Assembly: GCA_933228675.1 (NCBI GenBank)
Contig: OW121741.1
Coordinates: 41,774,580-41,838,579, forward strand
Direction of reading: 5' to 3'
Source of the DNA: Stomorhina lunata
Lineage: Eukaryota > Arthropoda > Insecta > Diptera > Rhiniidae
Length of the DNA stretch: 64,000 nt
A program made the translations under genes and the position numbers. The notes beneath the pieces are model-generated. The model saw nothing but the letters and a program-made list of their open reading frames with translations, ran no database searches and was not told where the DNA came from. This document shows positions 1 to 12,385 of this stretch, in pieces. Numbering within the stretch: the stretch's first letter is position 1; the number at the start of each line of letters is the position of its first letter.

Positions 1-51
1 ATCATCGTATCTATTATAATAGATACGATTGATGACGTTGTACAATAATGT

Positions 52-240
52 TATTCAGGGCGATAGCGCCTAAAATAAACTTTCGAGAGGGACAACATTT
101 GACAAAAGTATTTCTGATCTCTTGAAAAGTTCGGTATTGAAAATGGGCGAGCTCGGTTCACATTTAGTGAAATCTCCCATATAACCCCGACCGGGAATTG
201 CTTTAATGCTGATAAATTAAATCAAATTATAATTTCACAA
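52..240 (+). mobile_element. Internal fragment of a family B (HINE/DINE-1-like) element
   Basis: The stretch follows the interior of the complete B copies: a 'gcgatagcgcctaa' block, a 'gagggacaacatttgac' block, a 'ggttcacatttagtgaaatctcc' version of the repeated module, then 'aatgctgataaatt'. Neither terminus is present, so this is a diverged internal piece. It cannot move by itself. Confidence 0.7.
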
Positions 241-424
241 AGAACTAGAGAAAAACTTTCCACACATCCATCGGACAGATCGAAAGAACAATACTTCCCA
301 AATATTATTGTTGAAGTATTCATCTTAATTAGTTAACTAACTTCAGATTGATAAGTAAATCTTCCGACAAAGCTGATATAATTCCAACCAAAAGCTATAT
401 ATTTCACGTTTGTATATAAAACTA

Positions 425-2432
425 AGAGTGTATACTAGAGCGTCTCGACTTATATGGGGAAAAAATAAAGTTCGCCGTACACCATCGAATATAAAGCATT
501 GCTATGAGAGAGTTTCGAAATTTTTTTTTTTAATTTTTTTCGTTGCACATTGGGGTCGCCAAAATACATTTTTCGTTATATCTTTGGCATTTACAGTCGG
601 ATCTCGAAGTGTGATATATCGATGTTTTTGTCTCGAGGAGGCCAACATTCTTCATTAATAGTCATTAATCTTGGGTATCCGGTTCTAGTATTTATCTATC
701 AGACCCCTGTTCCTACCCCCCTAATGTACCACCCTAATATCAGAAAATTAAAGCTCTTACAAAATCGTTAAACTTTTACTAAGGAAGTTTTTCGATTTTT
801 CAAACCGATCTATTACAAACAAGGAATTTCTTATTTTGCCGCACATAGGGATCGCCAAAATACATTTTTCGTTATATCTTCGCCATTTACTGTCGGATCT
901 TAAAGTGTAATATATCGATGTTTTAGTCTAACGAAGGCCAATGTTTTGCGATATTAATCATTGACCTTAAATACATTCTTCTACATAGTATCTACCCAAG
1001 ATATTTTAACTCATACAACAAGAATTATAAAAATTTTAAATCTTTTAATCAATTATGTTTTGAAAAGATCCAAGTTTGCTGTATTTTTGACGGCTCTCAA
1101 GTTCTGAAAAAATGTGGCCCATGGGTTGCTCACCAGTGACAGCCAAGGCAGATTAATGTACTACATGAACAAAATGTTCAGTGTCTGTTTAAAGGCATAG
1201 ATAAGCTGTGAAAATAATTAAGTTTAGTTTTATAATCATCGACCTCAAGTACATTCTTCTAGTTTTTTTTTTTGATAATAATCATTGATCTCAGATATCC
1301 GTTCTAGTGTTTATTCAAAATTGTGAAAAAATATCATGTAAAAATTCACAGTGTAAATACCCAAACAGTCTATTAGTTTGTCTTGCTATTCGTTTTATCC
1401 ACGAAATAATTGTTTGAATTTCGTCTGTGTCTGTATAACATTTAATCGCGTTGTATTTAATTTAATTATAAACTAATAAAAATTAATTTAAATAAACAAC
1501 AGCCTCCCGAACTCTCCGCTTTTATTTTATCCGCCATTCTGGTTCTTGTGAAATCCAACCTCAAGCAATTCCAATAGATGATACATCTTGGGTTCATCAA
1601 TTGCCGGACGACGTTCAATAAATGCTTCGTCTGCCCATAGAAAATAATGTTTACTTTTTCCACCCGGTCCACAATTTCAGAATTTTTTTGACTGAGCCGC
1701 CATGCTTGCAATTCTTAATGCAAGAACTGCTGAAGCATTACAGTTTTCCAAAGATGTAATCGAAATACCAGCTAACATAAGGAAAATACTTTCTGTTGAT
1801 AGTTTTATTTACTAAACTTAATTATTTTCACAGCTTATCTATGTCTTTGTATGAGTTAAGATATATTGGGTAGGTACTATGTAGAAGAATGTATTTAAGG
1901 TCAATGATTAATATCGCAAAACATTGGCATTCGTTAGACAAAAACATTGATATATTACACTTTAAGATCCGACAGTAAATGGCGAAGATATAACGAAAAA
2001 TGTATTTTGGCGATCCCTATGTGCGGCAAAATAAGAAATTTCTTGTTTGTAATAGATCGGTTTGAAAAATCGAAAAACTTCCTTAGTAAAAGTTTAACGA
2101 TTTTTTAAGAGCTTTAATTTTCTGATATTAGGGTGGTACATTAGGGTGGTAGGAACAGGGGTCTGATAGATAAATACTAGAACCGGATACCCAAGATTAA
2201 TGACTATTAAAGAAAAATGTTGGCCTCCTCGAGACAAAAACATCGATATATCACACTTCGAGATCCGACTGTAAATGCCGAAGATATAACGAAAAATGTA
2301 TTTTGGCGACCCCAATGTGCGACGAAAAAAATTTAAAAAAAAATTTTCGAAACTGCCTCATAGCAATGCTTTATATTCGATGGTGTACGGCGAACTTTAT
2401 TTTTTCGAGACGCCCTAGTGTATACCCTATAA
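425..2432. mobile_element. Large fold-back element with ~0.65-0.8 kb inverted arms
   Basis: Positions about 425-1230 reappear as reverse complement at about 1803-2432. Shared landmarks are gcgtctcg near each outer edge, aaataaagttcgccgtacac, gtcgccaaaatacattttt and ctgtgaaaataattaagttt at the inner edge. The left arm carries about 170 bp (near 1020-1190) that the right arm lacks. Each arm contains a module twice in direct orientation, about 296 bp apart (starting near 542 and 838 on the left), so the module occurs four times. The spacer of about 570 bp holds no recognisable gene. The arms would form a very long hairpin. I could not identify a superfamily or a clean target duplication; a fold-back DNA transposon is the best reading. 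Confidence 0.75.
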
Positions 2433-4304
2433 TTCTAAGGCTTGTATACATTGACAAAACAATCATTGTTAAAGCTTTGATCTAAATCGGTCCGTTAACT
2501 TCAGAGTTTTGCATAACTAATCAAGAACTTTAACTAGTTGGATGATACGTACGAATTTAAGTACACAACCCTCACTGGGCACTGCGTTTTTGAGTTGCAT
2601 GCCAGAATACTTAATCTTCATCAAATCGATGTGCTCTTGCAAATCTAAGGGCATCTACATTTGGAACATCTTTTCTGCATGGTTTATCTGACCTTTGGAA
2701 CATTAATTAATGTTCGTAAAGTAGACACATATGTCGAAGCTACTGGCATTCTCCACTTGTAGTCTAGTAATCATTATCTTTCACAATGGGACCACTTTAG
2801 ATCCCAAGTGACGCTGCCTTCGACATCAGCCATCCGCCCAACCTAACCTTTGGGTCCATAACTATTCTAGATGATAACGCCACCGAAAAGCTTTTCGTTT
2901 TCCGACTCTTAATTTTAAAGACTCTTTGCATATAATACTAGTATAACCAAATATTGTAAGGAATTATATTTAGTATGAACAAAAGATAATTAATATACAT
3001 ATCAAGCATTTGTGTGGGCCCAACTAAGTCAGTAATCAAAAACTATATAATTATCAATAAATTCTTACAATTTTGTACTTTACTTTTGGAACACCATTGG
3101 TGAAGGGTATCCAAGATTCGGCAAAGCAGGATATACCACTCTTACTTGTTTTAATTGGAATGTTGTCGGGGAATTATATATATATATATATACATATATA
3201 TTTTTAAGTCACTTTTTAAACTGACCACGTTTTAATTACAACTTAAAATTCTACGTTTTTCAAGTGCATTTTCACAAGATTAAATATAAAATCTTTTTAA
3301 TAAGTGGTTTTCTTGATGAATTTTTTATAAAGATAATTATTGTACTGAAGAATCAAACCGAACCAAAAAGTTCTCAGGACAATTTAAGCTAAAATTAAAA
3401 CAATTAATTTAACTGGGAAGTTTATTAAAAACTATAACGAAGTAGCAAAAACCTGAGAAATGTAAGATTTTTTATATTAAAAGAGACTTAAAAAAGTATA
3501 CAATTAAGCCTTACGAGAGTGAAATTACTAGACGGAACAAATTATATGACCAAAAATGCTTGCACTAGAAATATTACTGAATTCTTCGACTATCTATCTA
3601 TCTACACCACTACCTTTATGAACACTTATTTTTCATTTTTGTTACATCCCTAATTTCTACACATACATATAAATAATTAGTTAGTTAATCATATTGTCAT
3701 TTTATTATCATCTCATCGTATTATTATTTTTTTGAGTTGAAATTAGCCGACCTATAGCCGAATTGCTTATCTCGTCAGATTATTTGCTGCGGAAAGTAGA
3801 TCGAATCATTATCAGCCGATGTATTGTGGGTCAATCTAGAGTTTAAGCTTATTTCTCGTTTGATTGCACTGTGAAACACGATTAGTACAAAAGTACTAGA
3901 CCCGTGTATTCTAAACCCCAAAGCGTTTGGACCTAGCAGATGGAACTTTACGAGTTATCGCCATTTGAAAGTTGCAATTTTTTCTTGTATGATATGAGAA
4001 ATTAAGTGATAAGAAATACAGTTCCATTTTCTTTATCCTTCTCTCAAATATGGATTATAGTGTTAACATCAAAATAAAAAATTCAAAAAGTGGGCTATAT
4101 AGACTTTTTGTAAAACAACTCAGATTTTTTCAGTACAAATTTTAACATTTTTTTGTGAATCGTTTGAAATTTGTTTATAATTTGTTTAGTTTAAAATTTT
4201 ATATTTTAAAGTTACCGCTATTATTCATATTTGAAAGAAGGATAACGAAAATGGAAGATATGCTTTTTGAGATATTATTGATTTCCCATATATGTTGCCA
4301 TTTT
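2433..4304. other. AT-rich DNA without a recognisable gene
   Basis: No coding frame with protein-like composition is visible. The stretch holds the decayed Helentron-type end at about 3098-3157 and a short (TA)n run at about 3176-3200. The rest reads as unique or very old repeat DNA. Confidence 0.6.
3098..3157 (+). mobile_element. Decayed 3' end of a HINE-type element
   Basis: The order ggtgaagggtat, then attcggc with an imperfect hairpin partner, then actcttacttgtttt matches the 3' ends of families A and B. The first part resembles A and the last part resembles B. No body of the element is recognisable upstream, so this is a solo, ancient end. Confidence 0.55.
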
Positions 4305-5240
4305 TATACCCTTCACCACCATAGGTGGAAAGGATATTATAAGTTTGTGCTGATGTATGTAACGCATAGAAATATTTGTCTTAGACCAACCTTTTAGTAT
4401 ACCAAAAGGCTTAGAATCACTTTCTGAGTCGATTTAGCGATGTCCGTCCGTCCGTCTGGCTGGCTGGATGGACCCTAGAGTGGTTCGAAAAAAAGTTGAG
4501 TCAGTCACCCCCTAGGATTAAAGATAATGTAAAAATAATTCTAAATTTTTTTTTATTTTTTACAGCGCCTACAAATACCGCCCTTTTACTATTTTGTTCA
4601 CTGTGTCGCCATTTTAAATCCGATCATAACTTTTTATGTATCGATTTTCAGGGCTCTGTAAGGGCTACATTTCTCTCTTTGATAGTTTTTTACAAGCTCG
4701 TCAATTTCTAGTTCAGCTATTGAAATTCGTCAAAATCGGTCCATTATTTATGGTACCTCCCATATGTCCCACTTCTTGAAATTGATATATTGGCCACAAA
4801 TATAAATATTTTTTCATGAAATTTAAAACAAATACTTCTTATCTAAACTAAAATCACTTTACGCAATTTCGTTGAAATCGGTCCACATTTGACCATAGCT
4901 CCATACAAACTTTTCTGTCAAAACGCACTTAATGAGACAAAAATCACTAAAACGCTCATAAATCTAAAGATAATGAGAATTTTGAGTTTATTTTTTGCAT
5001 ACATAATTTCTGTAAGAACTGTAATCAATTTGCCAAATTTCGGGATCACATATGACCCTAGCTCTCACATAACTCCAAATGACGGAAACAGCTTAAAAAT
5101 ATAAGTTTTGAAAATATATTTGTATGATGGCAAAATTTAGCAAATATTTGTCTTTATACAGGAAAAATAACAACTTTGACCTTAGTGGTGAAGGGTATCG
5201 TATGGTCGGGCTTGACCGACTATAGCACTTTCTTACTTGT
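4305..5240 (+). mobile_element. Family A HINE (Helentron-like non-autonomous element), complete
   Basis: The element begins TATACCCTTCACCACC in a T-run and ends with the inverted partner GTGGTGAAGGGTAT, then a hairpin of GTCGG and CCGAC around a six-base loop, then TATAGCACTTTCTTACTTGT. An inverted copy of the 5' end just before a 3' hairpin is the diagnostic layout of Helentron-derived DINE-1/HINE elements. A short GTCY tract (gtccgtccgtctgg) lies near 4442 and several versions of the 'catttgaccatagctcc' module follow. It has no coding capacity. Mobility would depend on a Rep/helicase supplied elsewhere. Confidence 0.8.
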
Positions 5241-6427
5241 TTTTAATTTTTTTTATTAAATTTTAATGTCAGATTAGAGCTGACATTTTCAAAACATATA
5301 ATCTCGAATTTTTACCATACTGCATTGTCTACTAAGGCTGTAACAATTCCTCAAAGTTTGAATAATTATTTATATTTTCCTAATAAAATTTTTTGTATAT
5401 TTTAACACATATATAAAATTTGCCTAATTTTGGAATACGGGTAAAATTTCAACTTCGTCTTCTTTGGATTAAATAATAGATACCCTATATAATCAAGCAC
5501 TTTAGTTTCGATATTTTTTGACCTTCGATTTATGTAGAATTCCAGCAGTAAAAACAAATATATAAAAATCGAAAAAAAAAAATTAATACAAAGTTTAATA
5601 GACACCGAAATTTTTTAGAGATTTCTAGGGGTTAAAGCTCAATATTCTCTAATCGCTGAATTGAATCATTTATTGAATCTATGAATTCCGTATCCCTTTG
5701 GATCCCATTTTAAGAATTTTAACGTTTGTAGGGACACCCCTTTTTCACAATTTTTCGAAACTTATCGCGAAAAAATGACTACTTTAAGTGAAATATAGGC
5801 GTGATGTAATATTTGTATGTCATTTGCTTTAGCTAATTCTTCGCAAAATTGTATATATAAACATATAAAAATAACAAAATTTTTAATTTTGAGTGACCCT
5901 TATGTAGTTTATTAAAGTACAGGTAGTGGTCACATAATTGTGATCGCAGTAAAAATTGTAAAATCCAAAAATTTTATATTATTCAAGGTCTCGTAATCTT
6001 TTTATAAAAATATTCGAATATCTCTGAAAGGATATTTTGACAAGTTATGTATCGTATGATAGGTATTCTTTGCATATATTATCCTATTTAAGTAAATGAT
6101 TTTTTAATCGCCAGCAAAGATTTTTCAGCATGTTTAGTAGTCCAGTGACCACAGTTAGCACACAATTTATCAGGAGTGGTCTTAAAACTATTTATTAAAA
6201 ATGCTTTACCTTAGATCTGAAGCGCACCAAAATATTAAATTTAAATCTAAAATCTGAACGTCAGGCCTACATCTTAAATAATGCGTCCTAGCAAATCAAA
6301 TATACGTACCAGTTTTCATGAAATTATTCTAAAAACTGCAACTAGTGCTTTAGGGAAGTGATTCTTTGACCAACTTTTCGATGCACTACATATCTCAGGT
6401 CAAATTTATTATAAAATATAGGGTAAA
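5241..6427. other. AT-rich DNA between two family A elements
   Basis: No gene, known repeat end or structured element was recognised. Composition is uniformly AT-rich with many short homopolymer runs. Confidence 0.5.
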
Positions 6428-6560
6428 ACAAGTAAGAAAGTGCTATAGTCGGTCAAGCCCGATGATACCCTTCACCATTAAGGTCAAAGGTGTTCTTTTG
6501 CCTGTATAAAGGCAAATATTTGCTAAATTTTGCCATCATACAAACTTATAAACTTATATT

Positions 6561-6809
6561 CTGTGGTTTGGTGCTAAAAGGGCCAATGTCAATTTTCGGC
6601 TGAGTTGAGTTTATCATTGCATTTTATTTTTCTTTTTTTTAGCCCCTTTTATTTGGCTCCAACAGCTAATCCCTATCTTAGCTCAGAACAGATTTACGAA
6701 TGTTTTTCTGGGCAATATTACTATGAATTTATGTGGAAAATAAAAACTTTAAATCAAATTTTCTCAAAACTAGCTTTTTTGACATTGGCCCTTTAGCACC
6801 AAGCCACAG
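6561..6809. mobile_element. 249-bp MITE with ~30-bp inverted ends
   Basis: The ends CTGTGGTTTGGTGCTAAAAG (left) and, on the other strand, CTGTGGCTTGGTGCTAAAGG (right) continue into GGCCAATGTCAA on both sides. Flanking ATT on both sides could be a 3-bp target duplication inside family A. The interior has no gene. Superfamily unknown. Confidence 0.75.
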
Positions 6810-6931
6810 ATTTAAGCTGTTTCCGTCATTTGGAATTATATGAGAGCTAGGGTCAAATGTGGACCGATTATTATTGATTACAGTTTTTACAAAAATTATG
6901 TATGCAAAAAATAAACTTAAAATTTTCACTA

Positions 6932-8167
6932 AAGAGTGTTCTAAAAAAAATATGCATTTACTATTTTAGACAAAATTTATCCATAATGAAAGAAATAATT
7001 TATTTTTTGGTCAAGTTAGTTTCTATAGATATGTCAGATACTATTATTTTAGAAATTATTAATTTTCAATAGTTATTTCAATCAAAATGGACTGCGAAAA
7101 AAAAGTTCGTGAAAATATAATTAAAACTTTTCAAAAAAATCCGTCATGGACTTTTAAAAAAATAGCTAAAAATTTGAAAGTTGACCTGAATCAGGGAGGA
7201 AAAAAGGTCCTACAGATATTGGTAAGGCAAAAGAAGTCAAGCGACTCTTTCGAAGAGCGCCTAACACTTCTTTAAGAAAAGCAGCTCGTACGGTGAAATG
7301 TTCAACGAATTTTGCACATAGAGTCAAAGCTTATGCTGGACTGAAGACATACAAAGTCCAAGAGGTTCCAGATCGCAATGCTATAAAGAACTTAGAAGCA
7401 AAAAAACGAGCGAAAAAATTGAAGTCTGATTTTATAAAAAAATACACCTGTTGTGTGATGGATGATGAAACATACGTACTGGCAGACTTTTCTCAACTTC
7501 CTGGTCAAGATTTTTATGTTGCTGATAAACGGGGCAATGTTCGGCAAGAGTTTCGCACAAAAAAACAAACAAAATTCCCTAAGAAGTTTCTCGTGTGGCA
7601 GGCTATTTGCAGTTGTGGCAAAAGAAGTAAAGTATTTGTGGCATCTGGCACAATAAACACAGAAATTTATATAAAGGAGTGCCAACAAAAACGGTTGTTA
7701 CCCTTTTTAAGAGAGCACAGAGTGACTACATTTTTTTGGCCCGATTTGGCATCATGCCATTATGGAAAAAAGGCACTTGAGTGGTACTCAAAGAATAATG
7801 TCATTTTTGTACCACGAGAGGCAAATCCACCTAACTGTCCAGAACTTCGGCCTGTGGAAAGGTATTGGGCTCTGGTAAAAAAGGAATTGATGAACACAGA
7901 AAAGATTTCCAAGAACATGTCCGATTTTAAGCGCAGGTGGAACACATGCTCCAAAAAGGTATCAGAAGCAACTGTAAAATCTTTAATGGGAGGGTTTCCG
8001 AAAAAAGTCGATAATTTTGCAAAACCCGAGTACTAAGTAAACATTTTAATGCTAAATGATTTTGTATAATATGTCATTATATTTGCGTATTTTGTAGAGT
8101 TTTTATATTAAAAGGTTTGATTTTTATTTAAGAAAATCCAACTACAAATTTTATTTAGAGCACTCTT
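6932..8167 (+). mobile_element. DD37E mariner-type element, 1,236 bp, in family A
   Basis: The inverted ends are AAGAGTGTTCTAAA (left) and AAGAGTGCTCTAAA (right, reverse strand), each flanked by TA (6930-6931 and 8168-8169), the usual target duplication of Tc1/mariner elements. It encloses one damaged transposase frame. The host sequence on both sides is continuous family A, which shows it landed after that A copy. Confidence 0.85.
7087..8036 (+). pseudogene. DD37E mariner-type transposase, frame-broken
   Basis: The product would be the cut-and-paste transposase of this element. The N-terminal helix-turn-helix part is at 7087 to about 7190 (MDCEKKVRENIIKTFQ...). The rest, from about 7195 to 8036, is in another frame (RKKGPTDIGKAKEVKRLF... 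through ...NFAKPEY). The break near 7186-7200 probably includes a small deletion, because the linker looks short. The catalytic triad is visible: D in CVMDDETY, D in FFWPDLASCH and E in PELRPVERYW, with 37 residues between the second and third, the spacing that defines the DD37E group known from mosquitoes and other insects. Because the frame is broken, this copy should not make active enzyme. Confidence 0.85.
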
Positions 8168-8759
8168 TATCTTCAGATTTACGAGCGTTTTAGTGATTTT
8201 CGTCCAATTTAGTGCGTTTTGATAAAGGAGTTTGTATGGGAGCTATATTAAATGTAGACCGATTTCAACGAAATTTGGTACGGTCATTTTGGTTAACATA
8301 AGCAGTATTTGTCTTAACATATATTCCGGGAAGTGGGGCCTATGGAAGGTACCATAAATAATTAATCGATTTTGACGAATTTAAATAGTCATGGTCCCAC
8401 TATCACTATCTGTGCCAAATTTCATCAAATTATTTTTAGAATTGCGACCTTGATTGCGACTTTGATTACATGGTTTACATGAGGGTCCAGCCAGCCAGCC
8501 GTGCAGCCTGACGGACGGACTGACATCGCTAAATTGACTCCGAAAATGATTCTAAGACTATTGGTATACTAAAAGGTGGGTATTATGCAAATACGTAACA
8601 TACATCTGCACAAACTTATAATACCCTATCCATCTATGGTGGTGAAGGGTATAAAAACGATAATGCTCTAAATTCCTGTTTATATTGTATCGGCAACGGT
8701 AGATTAGCGGTAGCAATAATTTTGATAATAACTGCAACTTTGTAGTAATTTTAAAATAA

Positions 8760-10065
8760 CCCAGCAAAACTTTGGTAATGGCAAGTACTCTGATAACTGG
8801 TTACCTTGTAACGACTACAACATACCATTCGAATAAATAATAAGTTATTACAGAAGTACTTATTCGTAATTAAGATGGTAATTCAAACTGAATGGCCCCG
8901 GTTCAAATCCCACCAAGGGCAACAATTTTTTTTAGTTTTTTTTTATTGAAAGAGTCTTTTTAAATGATTTTTGAATTTTAAGAACTTAAATGTTATCTTC
9001 TGTAAAAAAAATTTGTAAAACTAACTCACGTTAATTAAAAAATACCATCATGAGTCAATTTTGATTATGTAGGGGATGTTGAATACCAAACACGATTCTA
9101 ATTGGTCTTAACTTGGTAAGCCCAACTTATCTGGGTTATCCTTCATTTCAACTGTAGACACACACCTCCTCATGGTATCAACCGGGGAGATAGTTTAACA
9201 CCCATTAATATTGTGAGTTAACATGTTCCGAGAGTTGTCCCATAAGATCGATAAAAATGGGTTAGGATTACGGGCTAGTAACCCTCTCTTGAAAAAAAAT
9301 ACAATGAAGAGGATAAAATTAGAACTGAAATGTCCCACTACCTAATGTTAGAGGAGGATGTCCGAAACTTCGATAGAAAGACCAAGTAGAGGAACATTTT
9401 TCAAAGCTTGGCCTATAAAATTGGAGAATATTCGCACAAGATCGAAATCCATGGAATTCTAAAACATGCTCGGACTTTGACCTTAACAGGTTGTAACATT
9501 TAAGTAAGTAAGAGTCAATTTTATAGAAAAACTTATACAAAAAAGAAGATTTAAATTGTTTAAGTTTTAAAATAATTTTAAAAAAGTTTTAAAATAATTA
9601 CAAGAAATCGTATAAAAATATTTTTCCAAAAATTACAACAAAGCAGAAAAAGCAGGGAAAAACAAAGTTATTTTCACATGATTTTGGATCTAAAAATAAA
9701 AATTGTTTATATTAATTAAAAGCTGCTAAGTTTTCAACATATGAAGTAGCTCAGTGGAAGAGTCTCTGCCTAGCAGTCGGAGGGTCTGGGTTCGAGCCCC
9801 CATGGGATCATAAAAAAAAAATTTTATTTCGTTTAAAAATATATGTTTTTAATAAAACAACAACAAAAAAGTTGTTGCTGTTGTTGTTGTTGTTGTTGCT
9901 TCCAAATTGCTTACCCAAGTCAATACTTTTCTGCAATTGGTAAGTACTTGCCTCCAATGACATCCCCATGTTAATGTAATGACTTAAACAGCGAATGAGT
10001 AAGTAGTTCGTGTTCAATAGTTTAACTGTTTAACTCATTATTTGGTAATGAAAAGTTTTACTGGG
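8760..10065 (+). mobile_element. Composite TIR element (family C), full-length copy
   Basis: The left end CCCAGCAAAACTTTGGTAAT and the right end (reverse strand CCCAGTAAAACTTTTCATTA) form imperfect inverted repeats. Inside, in order: a stretch ending in a B-box-like ggttcaaatccc near 8900, a LINE-like 3' tail at about 9335-9520, a tRNA-like module at about 9743-9810, and a (GTT)n tract near 9865-9900. A second long copy spans 56211-61403. No convincing target duplication was found. Superfamily not identified. Confidence 0.65.
9743..9810 (+). repeat. tRNA-like (SINE-type) module inside family C
   Basis: An A-box-like TAGCTCAGTGG and a B-box GGTTCGAGCCC are correctly spaced. A D-arm and an anticodon-type arm with loop CTAGCAG (anticodon position AGC, suggesting a tRNA-Ala-like ancestor) can be drawn. 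The acceptor stem does not pair and a poly-A run follows, so this is a tRNA-derived module and not a working tRNA gene. Relatives lie at about 61103-61171 and 51308-51375. Confidence 0.65.
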
Positions 10066-10885
10066 AACATTTATAAATATAATATATAATGTCAAATATA
10101 AACAAAACCTCCATATTGTAATATAGGGGAAATATGTAGCAGAGGTTTTGTAACCTCCGCTTTTCCTAAATTTTAAATTATGTCAAAATTAATTTAAAAT
10201 TTATTTTAGGTTTTTTCTAATTGAAAATGAAATCATTTTTTATTAATCCCACTAATGTTCTGGGCTGCCAGATAAAGTTTAAACCAAAAAGGGTGTGTAC
10301 TCCAAAAATATCAATAAAATCGAACTCGTAATTTTTCATTATTGTTGATTTTTATTGCATACTAAACTTTTTTTTTCAATTTAAGACTATGACTAGTCTA
10401 GTCTAATAATACTCGTATGTTAGTACATTCAGTTAAATTCAATTTGAAGAAACAAAACAACATGTTTTGGGCGTTATCCAGGTGGTAATAATTTAGAATT
10501 TCAAATTGTTTTTCAAAAAAACTACAAAGAAAACCTTTATTTATTGCATAATTTTTGGAAATGAATGTTTTGGTTTTAATTACCAAAAATACACAAAAAA
10601 AAAGAACTCAAAAGAAAACTTTTTTTGTTGAAATGCAATACTTTAAAAAAATAAAATAAAAATGCTAAACATAAATACTACGAGTACGAGTAGACGGACA
10701 TGTTCACATAAACAAATTTGACATATTTACGATCTTATAAAAATGTTTTATTGGCTGTCATGCTTCATAAAATATTATTTTTATTTTTAGTCATAGAGAG
10801 TTTTGAATCCATATTTCGAGACGCACAACTCACATGAATATTCTATTAGGGGAAAAACAGGGAATTATATAATGAAGCTTGATTA
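10066..10885. other. AT-rich DNA, nothing recognised
   Basis: The stretch lies between family C and the next fold-back element. Neither gene nor repeat end was recognised. Confidence 0.5.
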
Positions 10886-11981
10886 CACAGGGCAACAGCA
10901 AAAATGTGCTCGTGTAACCACTATATACATTTGATGTATCATCGCTACCTTAGTACAAAAATGAAAAAATTTTTAAATTCTATGGCAAGATTTTTTTTTT
11001 TAATTTTTTTTTTTTAAATTGCAATTTTTTTAGACGTTTCTTCAAATAATTAATGATAACTCAAAAGCTACTAGTCCGATATTATTAAAATAAAATCAGA
11101 AAAATTAAGATTTACGTAGCCTTTAATTCGTCTATATATCGCGTTTCAATCGGATCAGAGTATCGGAGTTATAATAAAAAACTTAAGAAAAAAAAATATT
11201 TTTTTTATGTAAAAATGGCAAAAATTTTCGTTTTAAAAAAATCATGAAAAATCGAAAACGGCAAAAAAATTCCAGATTTATTATTTCATCGCATAGCGAC
11301 ATATAATGGCAACAAAATGAGATATCGACCATAAAAATCGATTGAGTTTTTTCGAATATATTCACAATTTAGTGAATTCTTTCATTTTCACATAATTTTA
11401 GTTTTTTGCTTGATATATGCATTATAGCGGGTTTTCAAATGCATTTCAAGGGGTACATGTAGGATTATTGTGAGATTTGGTGAGAAACTTCCACCCACAA
11501 AATTTTAGTCGAATTAGACAACGTTAACACGTAGCGCATAGGCCCCAAATCTGAAAAATAGCGTTTAAATCGAAAAAATTACAAATTTTCAGTTTTTGCA
11601 AAATTAAAGCTATTCATTCCCCCTCTTGCAAAAAAGTGGATTCTGGTTCTTAGTGCAAACGCAATGATTTTTCCAATAAGCTACATGTCTTTAAAATCGG
11701 TAAAACAGTTTTCGAGTTATTATAATTTTCACTGTTCATTACATGTCCGACGAATTAAAGGCTACATCTTATTAAAGGCTATTTAAATCTTAATTTTTCT
11801 GGTTTTATTTTAATAATATCGGACTAGTAGTTTTTGAGTTATCATTAATTATTTGAAGAAACGTCTAAAAAAAATTGCAATTTAAAAATTTTACCATTTT
11901 TGTACAAAGGTAGTCATGATACATCAAAATTGTATAGTGGTTTTAAGAGCAAATTATTTTTTTTTATTTTGTTGTGCTGTG
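10886..11981. mobile_element. CACAG-ended fold-back element flanked by TTA (copy 1)
   Basis: The ends are CACAGGGCAACA (left) and, on the reverse strand, CACAGCACAACA (right), each flanked by TTA (10883-10885 and 11982-11984). The match continues inward over more than 200 bp, for example 'gatgtatcat', 'tacaaaaatg' and 'agacgtttcttcaaataatt' in both arms. No transposase is encoded. CACTG-type ends with a 3-bp duplication recall CMC/Chapaev3-like DNA transposons, which is only an inference. Confidence 0.7.
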
Positions 11982-12385
11982 TTATTTGTTGTTGGGTGGT
12001 ATTTTTATACCCAAAAACTATTTTATACCTAAAAAATTTGAAGTTTTTTCGGGGGATTCTCTACTAATAAAAAACAGATGACAAAATGTTTTAGAAACAC
12101 TTGGAATATTGGCTAAAGGAAAAAGGGAAATTTCCTTAAATAAATGTCATGTAAATTTTGTAAACATTTATCATAAATAAAGGGACAACAAGCTGAGGAA
12201 ATTTTGAAGTGTCATTAAATCAAATCATATTCATTTGGGGTTTAGATAATAGGATCGAATCATTCCCTATGGAAATTAGCAAAGAAGTTTTTCTTTTAGG
12301 AATACCGTCATAATCCTTTGCAATGTCTTCAACAAAGGCTATAATTTCAAAATATTGCAGTATATAATCAATATAAGTCAGATTA
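11982..12385. other. Spacer between two fold-back elements
   Basis: AT-rich DNA with no recognised gene. The short open frames here have no protein-like features. Confidence 0.5.

Larger units (their letters stand above)
6428..8652 (-). mobile_element. Family A HINE interrupted by two insertions
   Basis: In minus orientation the 3' end (ACAAGTAAGAAAGTGCTATA with the hairpin) is at the left and the 5' end (...GGTGAAGGGTATA) is at the right. The element would be about 0.75 kb without its insertions. A 249-bp MITE occupies 6561-6809 and a DD37E mariner-type element occupies 6932-8167. The other A copies give the uninterrupted sequence, so both junctions can be placed by comparison. Confidence 0.8.

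Noticed and set aside
410..2485. ORFs of 60-82 codons in the 0.4-2.4-kb fold-back element
   Set aside because: The same frame appears twice only because the arms are inverted copies. The composition is not protein-like and no transposase motif is present.
7392..7954. Antisense ORFs in the DD37E transposase
   Set aside because: Shadows of the sense frame, which carries the clear catalytic motifs.
9743..9810. Functional tRNA gene
   Set aside because: A- and B-boxes are good, but the acceptor stem does not pair and an A-run follows; the module recurs in other family C copies.
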